Shown: positions 15,934-23,289 of the stretch, piece after piece | Layout: each line of letters starts with the position of its first letter | How positions within the stretch are numbered: the first letter of the stretch is position 1 | NCBI RefSeq assembly: GCF_015461835.1 | Contig: NZ_JACOPX010000015.1 | Coordinates: forward strand, 62,001 to 126,000 | Length of the DNA stretch: 64,000 nt | DNA from: Pseudomonas neuropathica | GTDB taxonomy: Bacteria; Pseudomonadota; Gammaproteobacteria; Pseudomonadales; Pseudomonadaceae | Direction: 5' to 3' | Notes under the pieces: generated by a model | Told to the model about the DNA's origin: nothing | Database searches by the model: none | Seen by the model: the letters and a program-made list of their open reading frames with translations, nothing else | Program-made: the position numbers and the translations under genes

Positions 15934-17136
15934 ATGCACAGACGCCACTTGCTCAATCTAATCCTGGCCAGCGCGGCCCTTGCCCTCCCTTTCAGTGTTT
16001 CAGCTACGCAAATTCGTAATGCGCGCCTATGGCGCTCGGATGAAAAGCTGCGATTGGTGTTCGATCTAAGCGGCCCGGTGCGCTATAAAACCTTCACGCT
16101 AACGGCCCCGGAACGTCTGATAATTGATGTGTCCAGTGCGAGCGTGGGCGCAGATATCCGTCAGCTCGCGCTAAATGGAACGGTGATTCGTTCGATTCGC
16201 TTCGGGCCTTTTGGTCACGGTGACACGCGGATTGTTCTGGATCTGAGCAATCCGGTGCTGTTGAACAGCTTCCTTTTGGCGCCGCAGGACGGCCATGGCC
16301 ACCGCTTGGTTCTGGATCTGGTTAGCGCCAAATCAACGCCAAACACGCCAATGGTTCCACGTGAAACACCTGCGCTGAAAGCGCATCCCAGACGAGACAT
16401 CATTGTTGTCGTTGACCCTGGGCACGGCGGAAAGGATCCCGGTGCTGTCGGCGCCAAGGGCGAAAGGGAAAAGGATGTGGTGCTTTCCATTGCGCAACTG
16501 CTCGCCAAACGCCTGAAAAAAGAGAGGGGCTTCGATGTAAAACTGGTGCGCAATGACGACTTTTTCGTGCCGTTGCGCAAACGCGTGGAGATCGCGCGTC
16601 AGCATAAGGCGGACATGTTTATCTCAGTGCATGCCGATGCAGCGCCGCGTCTGACTGCTTCCGGCGCGTCGGTCTATTGCCTGTCTGAGGGCGGTGCGAC
16701 ATCGGCGACGGCGCGCTTCATGGCGCAGCGCGAGAATGGTGCGGATCTGCTCGGCGCCACCAGTCTGCTCAACCTGAAAGACAAGGATCCGATGCTGGCT
16801 GGGGTGATTCTCGACATGTCGATGAACGCGACGATCGCGGCCAGTCTGCAGTTGGGCAGCACGGTACTTGGCAGTCTGGCCGGCATCACTACACTGCATC
16901 AGAAGCGTGTGGAACAGGCAGGATTCGCGGTCCTGAAATCGCCAGACGTACCTTCAATTCTGGTGGAGACAGGCTTCATTTCCAATGCGCGCGACAGTCA
17001 ACGGCTGGTTACTGCGCGACATCAGCAGGCCGTGGCCAACGGTTTGTTTGAAGGGTTGCAGCGTTATTTTGCAAAGAATCCGCCCATCGACAGCTACCTT
17101 GCCTGGCAGCAGGCGCAGAAAAACACCCGGGTTTAA
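15934..17136 (+). CDS. amiA: N-acetylmuramoyl-L-alanine amidase with AMIN domain
   Basis: This 400-aa periplasmic enzyme cleaves the amide between muramic acid and the stem peptide during cell separation and peptidoglycan recycling. It has a signal peptide at 1-24, an AMIN domain at about 25-125 (septal targeting), and an Amidase_3 domain. The last starts with VVDPGHGGKDPGAVG and continues with the zinc ligands of EKDVVLS, ISVHADAA and LVETGFIS. It is zinc-dependent, yet it diverges from folE2 over a Zur-like box. A matching paralogue (PA5538) in P. aeruginosa is Zur-regulated, so this is probably a high-affinity replacement copy. A one-mismatch parS site lies in the linker between domains. 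Confidence 0.9.
   Translation: MHRRHLLNLILASAALALPFSVSATQIRNARLWRSDEKLRLVFDLSGPVRYKTFTLTAPERLIIDVSSASVGADIRQLALNGTVIRSIRFGPFGHGDTRIVLDLSNPVLLNSFLLAPQDGHGHRLVLDLVSAKSTPNTPMVPRETPALKAHPRRDIIVVVDPGHGGKDPGAVGAKGEREKDVVLSIAQLLAKRLKKERGFDVKLVRNDDFFVPLRKRVEIARQHKADMFISVHADAAPRLTASGASVYCLSEGGATSATARFMAQRENGADLLGATSLLNLKDKDPMLAGVILDMSMNATIAASLQLGSTVLGSLAGITTLHQKRVEQAGFAVLKSPDVPSILVETGFISNARDSQRLVTARHQQAVANGLFEGLQRYFAKNPPIDSYLAWQQAQKNTRV
16354..16367. other. parS: parS-like site with one mismatch
   Basis: GTTCCACGTGAAAC differs from the perfect palindrome at one base and also matches the broader bacterial parS consensus (TGTTNCACGTGAAACA). It lies in the amiA interdomain linker and encodes V-P-R-E-T. 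Confidence 0.65.
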
Positions 17137-17510
17137 CAGCCGGTAATGCGGCTGCAGGTGAATTTTGCGCTGCTGCCGCCCGAGCTGGAGAAACGATTGA
17201 TGGTCGTCCAGCCGACACGTCGGGTGTAACCAACCCAGGCTTCGCCATCAGAGGCGATCCCTGTGAAAAACGTCAATTGCCCGAAACGGCTGTTGGTCTG
17301 CGCCCAATAACGCCGGCCATTTTTCTCAAACCCACGCAGATAAAGCGTGTTGCCGGCGGTGTTGACGCTATAAGCGTTGCCATCGGCGTCGACACAAGCC
17401 AGCAGGTTGGCGCTGCGTGTGCAGCTGGCGAGTGCCGGCAATTGCGCGCAGGCATTGCCGCCCAGCAACAACCCAAGGCTCAACATCGAGCATTTCAGCG
17501 CATTTCTCAT
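17133..17510 (-). CDS. Small secreted Cys-containing protein in the zinc island
   Basis: This 125-aa protein of unknown function starts at ATG 17510 and has a signal peptide at about residues 1-22. The mature part carries six cysteines counting the one at the processing site, including a C-terminal pair in FTCSRITGC, and is rich in Gly, Ser and aromatic residues. The GNAC sequence is not a canonical lipobox. It is divergent from the COG0523 gene across a perfect Zur-like box at 17590, 80 bp upstream of its start, so I infer zinc-responsive expression. Its stop overlaps the amiA stop by 3 nt. Confidence 0.7.
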   Translation of the reverse strand: MRNALKCSMLSLGLLLGGNACAQLPALASCTRSANLLACVDADGNAYSVNTAGNTLYLRGFEKNGRRYWAQTNSRFGQLTFFTGIASDGEAWVGYTRRVGWTTINRFSSSGGSSAKFTCSRITGC

Positions 17511-17589
17511 GGCGATTTCCGGGTGCGGGATTGGCGAAGCTTCCTGTTGTTTGTCGATCAAGGCAAGAGAAGACTGGTTTCTGTTTGTT

Positions 17590-17602
17590 GTTATACTATA
17601 AC
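17590..17602. promoter_or_regulatory. Zur-like operator (strong match)
   Basis: GTTATACTATAAC is a perfect 6-bp inverted repeat with one central base, matching the Pseudomonas Zur box. It lies between the small secreted protein (starting at 17510, minus) and the COG0523 GTPase (17735, plus) and could control both. Confidence 0.82.
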
Positions 17603-17734
17603 ATTAATCTGAATTAAGCTTGGGCAGCGCGATTTCAAGGCGTTGGTTTTCTACGTAATCCACCCGTGGGAAGCGCAAAAACGCCAGGCGCAAGTAAAAG
17701 CGCCAGTTGGCTGCCTTCTGAAGAGGATTATCCA

Positions 17735-18940
17735 ATGTCAGCAGAATTGCCCGTCACCGTACTTTCAGGATTTCTCGGCGCCGGAAAAAGTACACTTTTG
17801 AATTACGTACTACGTAATCGAGAGGGTTTGCGCGTGGCTGTTATCGTTAATGATATGAGCGAGATCAACATTGATGGCAGCGAAGTCCAGCGTGATGTCA
17901 GCCTGAACCGCGCCGAAGAGAAAATAGTCGAAATGAGTAACGGCTGTATCTGCTGTACGTTACGTGAAGACCTGCTGGAAGAGGTCAGCAAGCTGGCCCG
18001 TGAAAATCGCTTCGATTATCTGCTGATCGAGTCCACCGGGATTTCCGAGCCGTTGCCCGTGGCAGAGACGTTTACCTTCCGCGATGAGCACGGCCAGAGT
18101 CTCTCCGACATCGCGCGTCTGGACACCATGGTCACTGTAGTCGACGGTGTGAACTTCCTGCCGGACTACCAGGCAGCGGAAAGCCTCGCGTCCCGTGGCG
18201 AGATCCTTGGCGAAGAAGACGAACGCTCCATCACCGATCTGTTGATCGAACAGATCGAGTTCGCCGACGTGTTGTTGATCAGCAAGATCGACTTGATCAG
18301 CCAGCGCGAGCGTGAGGAGTTGATCGCGATCCTCCAGCGTCTCAACGCCCAAGCGCAAATCATCCCGATGGTGATGGGTGAGGTGCCGTTGGAAAAAATC
18401 CTCAACACCGGGCGTTTCGACTTCGAGAGAGCCGCACAGGCACCGGGTTGGCTGCAGGAATTACGCGGCGAACACGTGCCGGAAACCGATGAGTACGGCA
18501 TCGCCTCCACAGCCTATCGCGCCCGCCGACCCTTTCACCCGCAACGGTTTTTCAGCTTTATCGATCGTCCTTGGCTGAACGGGAAATTGCTGCGCTCCAA
18601 AGGCTTCTTCTGGCTCGCGAGCAAACCCACCGACGCCGGCAGCTGGTCGCAAGCCGGTGGTTTGATGCGCCACGGTTTTGCCGGGCGCTGGTGGCGTTTC
18701 GTGCCAAAGGAGCAGTGGCCACAAGATCAGGAAAGCACCGCTGCCATCATGGAAAACTGGATGTCGAGCGTAGGAGACTGCCGCCAGGAGCTGGTGTTTA
18801 TCGGTCAGAACATTGATTTCCAGCAGCTCTCAGCCGAACTGGATGCCTGCCTGCTCACCGATGAAGAAATGGCGCTCGGTGTCGAAGGCTGGCGATTGTT
18901 GCCAGACCCGTTCGGCCCTTGGCACGAAGAGGCTGCCTGA
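17735..18940 (+). CDS. COG0523 zinc metallochaperone GTPase (ZigA/ZagA-like)
   Basis: This 401-aa G3E-family GTPase is thought to deliver zinc to client enzymes under starvation. It shows Walker A GFLGAGKST, the metal motif CICC in GCICCTLRED, Walker B LIESTGISEP and the guanine motif SKID. The C-terminal CobW_C domain occupies about 280-390. Start ATG 17735 is preceded by AAGAGG. A strong Zur-like box lies 133 bp upstream, and the DUF1826 gene overlaps the stop (TGATG). PA5535 in P. aeruginosa is the apparent counterpart. Confidence 0.88.
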   Translation: MSAELPVTVLSGFLGAGKSTLLNYVLRNREGLRVAVIVNDMSEINIDGSEVQRDVSLNRAEEKIVEMSNGCICCTLREDLLEEVSKLARENRFDYLLIESTGISEPLPVAETFTFRDEHGQSLSDIARLDTMVTVVDGVNFLPDYQAAESLASRGEILGEEDERSITDLLIEQIEFADVLLISKIDLISQREREELIAILQRLNAQAQIIPMVMGEVPLEKILNTGRFDFERAAQAPGWLQELRGEHVPETDEYGIASTAYRARRPFHPQRFFSFIDRPWLNGKLLRSKGFFWLASKPTDAGSWSQAGGLMRHGFAGRWWRFVPKEQWPQDQESTAAIMENWMSSVGDCRQELVFIGQNIDFQQLSAELDACLLTDEEMALGVEGWRLLPDPFGPWHEEAA

Positions 18941-19584
18941 TGCTCGCGCTAAAGCTGCTGCAGAACCGTACGCGCCATCAGCATCAAGGTCCGACACCGA
19001 AGGCGTTGACGCGAATCCTCGAAGACGACACCAACCTCGCCGTCTGGCAACGCCAACTGCCGTTGCACATCAGCGAGTTCGCCCACCTGCTGCTGTCGCT
19101 CAATGAACCCTTGGCGGAATCGTTGTGCCTCGAGTTGCCGGATGAGGACGCCGAGCCTGATCTCACCGGTGTGGCATCAGGCTTCCGTGATCTGGAAGGC
19201 TACGAGGGCTTTATCGCCGACCTGAAATGGCTGGTCAGCGCATTCGCCTGCTTACTGGGGGCAAAGCGCGTGGGCCTGCGCCTGCGGGTACTGGATAAAG
19301 CCATGTGTCCACGCTTCCATGTCGATCACGTGCCGGTGCGACTGATCACGACTTATGCGGGCGTTGGCAGCCAATGGCTCAAGGAAGGTGCGATGGATCG
19401 CCGTCAGCTGGGGCAGGCCAACGCCGAGCCCCACGTGCAAATACAGCAACTCAACAGCGGCGACGTGGCGCTGTTGAAAGGCGAGAAATGGCACGGCAAT
19501 GAAGGCTTTGGCCTGATCCACCGCTCGCCGCACCCGGACTCGGGGCAGCGCCGTCTGATACTCACCCTCGATTGGCTCGGCTGA
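18940..19584 (+). CDS. DUF1826 protein coupled to a COG0523 GTPase
   Basis: This 214-aa protein belongs to the DUF1826 family, which commonly accompanies COG0523 genes in zinc-responsive loci. The segment CPRFHVDHVPVRLITTYAGVG and, about 60 residues later, EKWHGNEGFGLIHRSPH resemble the HxD...H metal site of cupin-type oxygenases. That reading is my inference and no activity is known. It starts at ATG 18940, overlapping the GTPase stop by one base, so the two are probably co-translated. Confidence 0.8.
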   Translation: MLALKLLQNRTRHQHQGPTPKALTRILEDDTNLAVWQRQLPLHISEFAHLLLSLNEPLAESLCLELPDEDAEPDLTGVASGFRDLEGYEGFIADLKWLVSAFACLLGAKRVGLRLRVLDKAMCPRFHVDHVPVRLITTYAGVGSQWLKEGAMDRRQLGQANAEPHVQIQQLNSGDVALLKGEKWHGNEGFGLIHRSPHPDSGQRRLILTLDWLG

Positions 19585-19588
19585 CGCC

Positions 19589-19945
19589 TCAAGGCTTGAG
19601 CCACTTACCCTGGCTCAGGCCTTCGCAGTACGGTTGCAGATACGCCGCATCCGTGGCCACGCCGTAATAGTGGATATCCTGGCGATAGGGCATATTGGCG
19701 ACTTGTGCGTTGCTGCACACGCCAAATGCACCGCTCGGGCACTGATCGACGTACTGCACTTCGACTTTCTGCCCGGCCAGCGTCGGCTGGCAGAAACCGT
19801 CGTTGAACAGTTTCTCCGGGATATTGCGGTTCTGCTGACAGACTTTGACGTCGAGCCGCTCGCCCTGACTGTGCACCACGCAGGCCTGGGCCCATGCTTC
19901 ACTCGACAGCAGCGCCAACAGCAACGACCATCCCCTCCAACGCAT
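19589..19945 (-). CDS. Small secreted Cys-rich protein, function unknown
   Basis: This 118-aa protein has an N-terminal signal peptide (MRWRGWSLLLALLSSEAWA) and six cysteines in the mature part, one in the first two residues (QACVVHSQGERLDVKVC). The start at ATG 19945 gives a compact signal peptide; a frame start at 19960 would add five residues. I recognise it as a recurring Pseudomonas protein adjoining COG0523 genes but know no function. It lies antisense between two plus-strand zinc genes, ending 5 bp from the DUF1826 stop and starting 30 bp from the next CobW gene. Confidence 0.65.
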   Translation of the reverse strand: MRWRGWSLLLALLSSEAWAQACVVHSQGERLDVKVCQQNRNIPEKLFNDGFCQPTLAGQKVEVQYVDQCPSGAFGVCSNAQVANMPYRQDIHYYGVATDAAYLQPYCEGLSQGKWLKP

Positions 19946-19974
19946 CTTTGAATCTCCCAAGAAAGCTCCCGGCC

Positions 19975-20940
19975 ATGTTGCAGAACATTCCTACCCATGT
20001 CATTGCTGGCCCTTTGGGCGCCGGCAAAACCAGCCTGATTCGCCAACTCATGGCCCAGCGTCCAGAAGGCGAACGTTGGGCGGTATTGATCAACGAGTTC
20101 GGCCAGATCGGCCTCGACGCCGCCCTGTTGACGAGTGACGTCGAGGGTATCGCACTGGGCGAAGTGGCCGGCGGCTGCCTGTGTTGCGTCAACGGCGCGC
20201 CGTTTCAGATTGGCCTGGGGCGGTTGCTGCGCAAGGCGAAGCCAGATCGGTTGTTTATCGAACCGTCCGGGCTGGGGCATCCGGCGCAGCTGATTAGCCA
20301 GTTGAATGAGGCGCCGTGGCGAGGTGTGCTGGCGGTGCAGCCGTGTGTGCTGGTGCTGGATGCTCAAGCGCTGCTGGCAGGGAAAGCCTTGCCGGTAGCG
20401 CAACAAGAAGCCTTGGAAGCCGCTGGCCTGCTGTTGTTGAACAAGGCTGAAAACCTTGATGACAGGGCCAGAGAAAAAATCGCCAGCCAGTTGCCGGCAG
20501 TGCCGTTGGTCTGGACTCAAGAGGCGCAACTAAGCCTGGGCGAACTGCCGGGCCTAGCCGCAAAAGCGGTCAACGGTGTGGATAATTTGGCCGTACCCAA
20601 GGGATTAGGACAAATGCCGGCCGTCTGGACTGATCCGACGCTGCCGATTTGCCTGAGTCAGGCGCAGGAGGGGCGCTGGAGTATTGGTTGGCGTTGGCAT
20701 CCGGGACAGACGTTCGACAAGCGGCACATTGCTGACTGGCTAGCCAGCCTCAATTGGCAGCGGGCGAAACTGGTTATCCACAGCTCGGAGGGTTGGGTGT
20801 CGGCTAATGCTCTGAATAATGCCGAACTGATCTGGCAAGCCAGCGAATGGCGAAAAGATTCGCGACTCGAGCTGATCTTCGCTGAGGCACAGGATGTTGA
20901 GGTGTTGCAGCGGGAGCTATCGGGGTGTCGGGAGGGTTAG
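19975..20940 (+). CDS. Second COG0523/CobW-family GTPase
   Basis: This 321-aa G3E GTPase shows Walker A GPLGAGKTS, the CLCC metal motif in GGCLCCVNG, FIEPSGLGHP as Walker B and NKAE as the guanine motif. It is shorter than the first copy and has a reduced C-terminal domain. The start at ATG 19975 was chosen because the open frame upstream runs antisense through the secreted-protein gene. Zinc-related by neighbourhood; no Zur-like box was seen directly upstream, so its regulation is unclear. Confidence 0.83.
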   Translation: MLQNIPTHVIAGPLGAGKTSLIRQLMAQRPEGERWAVLINEFGQIGLDAALLTSDVEGIALGEVAGGCLCCVNGAPFQIGLGRLLRKAKPDRLFIEPSGLGHPAQLISQLNEAPWRGVLAVQPCVLVLDAQALLAGKALPVAQQEALEAAGLLLLNKAENLDDRAREKIASQLPAVPLVWTQEAQLSLGELPGLAAKAVNGVDNLAVPKGLGQMPAVWTDPTLPICLSQAQEGRWSIGWRWHPGQTFDKRHIADWLASLNWQRAKLVIHSSEGWVSANALNNAELIWQASEWRKDSRLELIFAEAQDVEVLQRELSGCREG

Positions 20941-21018
20941 ATCAAAAGATCGCAGCCTTCGACAGCTCCTGCATGGGATTTTTGTGCACCTTGTAGAAGC
21001 TGCCGAAGGCTGCGATTT
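20941..21018. repeat. REP pair, GATCGCAGCCTTCGGCAGCTCC family (degenerate)
   Basis: Two inverted copies of the GCAGCCTTCGGCAGCT element flank a 30-nt spacer, with a few mismatches in each arm. It lies between the convergent second COG0523 gene and the DUF3301 gene, ending in a T tract, and may also work as a terminator. Confidence 0.8.
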
Positions 21019-21019
21019 T

Positions 21020-21439
21020 TTACGGTTTCCACTTCGTATGTTCTTGCCGCCACTGGCTCAACTCGATCACTTCCGCCCGCGGCTTGTGCACTTCCACCAC
21101 CGGCGGCGTGTCGTCGAACGGTGCCGGGTAGGGCGCTAGTTCGATCTGCGCACTGTGCGCGCCAAACTGGGTGATGGTGCCGTTATGCCGGGTTGCGCCG
21201 GTCACGGTGAATTCAAAGTTGTACACCCGCGCCAGTCGTCGGCGACCGTTGGCGTCCTTGATGAAACCGATCTTCTTCAGGGCAACGTTGCCGTCGAGCA
21301 ACTCGACCCGTACGTTCAGGCAATGCTGTTTGACCCGCTCCAGCGCGCGCTCGCGCAAGCCGTGGTTGTGCCATAGCCACGCGCCGGCAGCGGCGAACAG
21401 TATCAGCACGAAGATGTTTTCCAGGGTCAGCATCAACAT
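21020..21439 (-). CDS. DUF3301 membrane-anchored protein
   Basis: This 139-aa protein has one N-terminal membrane helix (about residues 4-25). A soluble domain follows with HCLNVRVELLDGNVALKKIGFIKDANGRRRLARVYNFEFTVTG, typical of DUF3301. Function is unknown. It stands alone, divergent from pdxY with about 100 bp between them. Confidence 0.8.
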   Translation of the reverse strand: MLMLTLENIFVLILFAAAGAWLWHNHGLRERALERVKQHCLNVRVELLDGNVALKKIGFIKDANGRRRLARVYNFEFTVTGATRHNGTITQFGAHSAQIELAPYPAPFDDTPPVVEVHKPRAEVIELSQWRQEHTKWKP

Positions 21440-21550
21440 CGAACTCCAAAAGATAGCGTCAGCTTAACTGCGTCGCTGGTCTGTCGTACAGGCTGCGTTT
21501 CGTCGCATACTGCGCGGCTTGAATTTCAATCGTTTTACGGAATGACCCGA

Positions 21551-22423
21551 ATGAAACGTACGCCTCATCTGCTCGCCATTCAGTCCCATGTGGTGTTCGG
21601 CCACGCCGGCAACAGCGCCGCGGTTTTTCCGATGCAGCGGGTCGGGGTTAATGTCTGGCCGCTCAACACCGTGCAGTTTTCCAACCACACCCAGTACGGT
21701 CAGTGGGCCGGCGAAGTGCTGGCGCCGCAACAGATTCCCGAGCTGGTCGAAGGGATTGCTGCGATTGGCGAGCTGGGCAATTGCGATGCGGTGCTGTCCG
21801 GTTACCTCGGCAGCGCGGCGCAGGGCCGGGCGATTCTCAGCGGCGTCGAGCGCATCAAATCGGTCAATCCGAAGGCGCTGTATCTGTGCGATCCGGTGAT
21901 GGGCCATCCGGAGAAGGGCTGCAGCGTGCCGACCGAGGTCAGCGATTTCCTGCTGGAAGAGGCGGCGGCCGTCGCGGACATCATGTGTCCAAACCAGTTG
22001 GAGCTGGACAGCTTCTCTGGACGCAAGCCGCAGTCGCTGTTCGATTGCCTGGCAATGGCGCGGGCCTTGCTGGCGCGCGGGCCGAAAGCAGTACTGGTCA
22101 AGCATCTGGATTATCCGGGCAAACCGGCCGATGGCTTTGAAATGCTACTGGTGACGGCTGAAGGCAGCTGGCATCTGCGCCGTCCGTTGCTGGCGTTCCC
22201 GCGTCAGCCAGTGGGTGTGGGCGATCTGACATCCGGCCTTTTCCTGGCGCGGGTGCTGCTGGGTGACAGTCTGGTGGCGGCGTTCGAATTCACCGCGGCG
22301 GCGGTGCATGAGGTGCTGCTGGAAACTCAAGCCTGCGCCAGTTATGAGCTGCAGCTGGTGCGGGCGCAGGATCGCATTGCGCATCCACGGGTGAAGTTCG
22401 AGGCTACGGCGATCAGTCTGTAA
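21551..22423 (+). CDS. pdxY: Pyridoxal kinase
   Basis: This 290-aa ribokinase-family enzyme phosphorylates pyridoxal in the vitamin B6 salvage pathway. The N-terminal HLLAIQSHVVFGHAGNSAAVFPMQR block, YLCDPVMGH and the ATP-site segment PVGVGDLTSGLFLARVLLG (GTGD-type anion hole with Asp) are diagnostic. The start at the second in-frame ATG (21551) gives the usual MKRTPHLL N-terminus; ATG 21542 would add three residues. Confidence 0.93.
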   Translation: MKRTPHLLAIQSHVVFGHAGNSAAVFPMQRVGVNVWPLNTVQFSNHTQYGQWAGEVLAPQQIPELVEGIAAIGELGNCDAVLSGYLGSAAQGRAILSGVERIKSVNPKALYLCDPVMGHPEKGCSVPTEVSDFLLEEAAAVADIMCPNQLELDSFSGRKPQSLFDCLAMARALLARGPKAVLVKHLDYPGKPADGFEMLLVTAEGSWHLRRPLLAFPRQPVGVGDLTSGLFLARVLLGDSLVAAFEFTAAAVHEVLLETQACASYELQLVRAQDRIAHPRVKFEATAISL

Positions 22424-22439
22424 GACCGCGTTGAATCCA

Positions 22440-22507
22440 ATCGCGAGCAGGCTCACTCCTACAGGGAAACCAATTCCAATGTAGGAGTGAGCCTGCTCGC
22501 GATAGCG
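22440..22507. repeat. REP pair, TAGGAGTGAGCCTGCTCGCGATAGCG family
   Basis: Inverted copies of the TAGGAGTGAGCCTGCTCGCGA element separated by about 20 nt, between the convergent pdxY and thioesterase genes. Confidence 0.88.
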
Positions 22508-22527
22508 ATTTCCTAACGCTACAAATC

Positions 22528-23010
22528 TCAGGCGTCGCCCTTGATCTCCTGATAGCGCTTTTCCAGCTCCTGACGAATCTGCCGACGCTGCTGCGCCTGC
22601 ATATAACGACGCTTGTCTTCACTGTTCTGCGGTTGCAGCGGCGGCACGGCGGCCGGCTTACGCTGGTCATCCACCGCGACCATGGTGAAGAAGCAACTGT
22701 TGGTGTGGCGCACCGAGCGTTCGCGGATGTTTTCGGTAACGACTTTGATGCCGACTTCCATCGACGTGTTGCCGGTGTAGTTGACCGACGCGAGGAAGGT
22801 CACCAGTTCGCCGACATGGATCGGCTCGCGGAAAATCACCTGATCCACCGACAGCGTCACCACGTAGCGGCCGGCATAACGGCTCGCACAGGCGTAGGCC
22901 ACTTCGTCGAGGTATTTGAGCAGGGTGCCGCCGTGGACATTGCCAGAGAAGTTGGCCATGTCGGGGGTCATCAGTACCGTCATCGACAGCTGGGCGTTTC
23001 CGGGTTCCAT
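22528..23010 (-). CDS. Acyl-CoA thioesterase (hotdog fold)
   Basis: This 160-aa hotdog-fold protein hydrolyses acyl-CoA thioesters. Family features are NFSGNVHGGTLLKYLDEVAYACASRYAG, with the catalytic-region Asn/His/Gly, and VDQVIFREPIHVGELV. A charged C-terminal tail follows residue 125. The start is at ATG 23010, with a GAG-rich site 6-8 nt upstream; an upstream TTG at 23028 is less likely. YciA/BACH-like; chain-length preference cannot be read from the sequence. Confidence 0.85.
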   Translation of the reverse strand: MEPGNAQLSMTVLMTPDMANFSGNVHGGTLLKYLDEVAYACASRYAGRYVVTLSVDQVIFREPIHVGELVTFLASVNYTGNTSMEVGIKVVTENIRERSVRHTNSCFFTMVAVDDQRKPAAVPPLQPQNSEDKRRYMQAQQRRQIRQELEKRYQEIKGDA

Positions 23011-23289
23011 AACGTTCTCACGGATCAAGGCTGGTTTCTGGAGGCACCTCTGCGGGTGCCTGGTCGCTTTTCAAAAGCACCGTTATCGGGACGCCGGGCA
23101 ACTGGCCGCCGTCACGCCGGATTCGATCTGTTTCCATATATTGCACCGCCTTCCAGCCGCAAGTCGCGGTGTTAACCTGCAAAAGCCCCTTACAAAGGCA
23201 ATTCCCACACGAAAAGCGGATTTTTACTTCGCTCGCCCAGACCTTTCTGACGTCTGCCGGCGAGCCTCGTCATTCAAGGAGCCCACGCC

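Noticed and set aside
17133..17510. Lipoprotein signal in the small secreted protein
   Set aside because: The GNAC at the cleavage site lacks Leu/Val at -3 and does not fit the lipobox well; an ordinary signal peptide is as likely.
20774..20782. Single perfect DnaA box inside the second COG0523 gene
   Set aside because: One 9-bp match in 64 kb is expected by chance; unlike the cluster at 49258 it has no partners.
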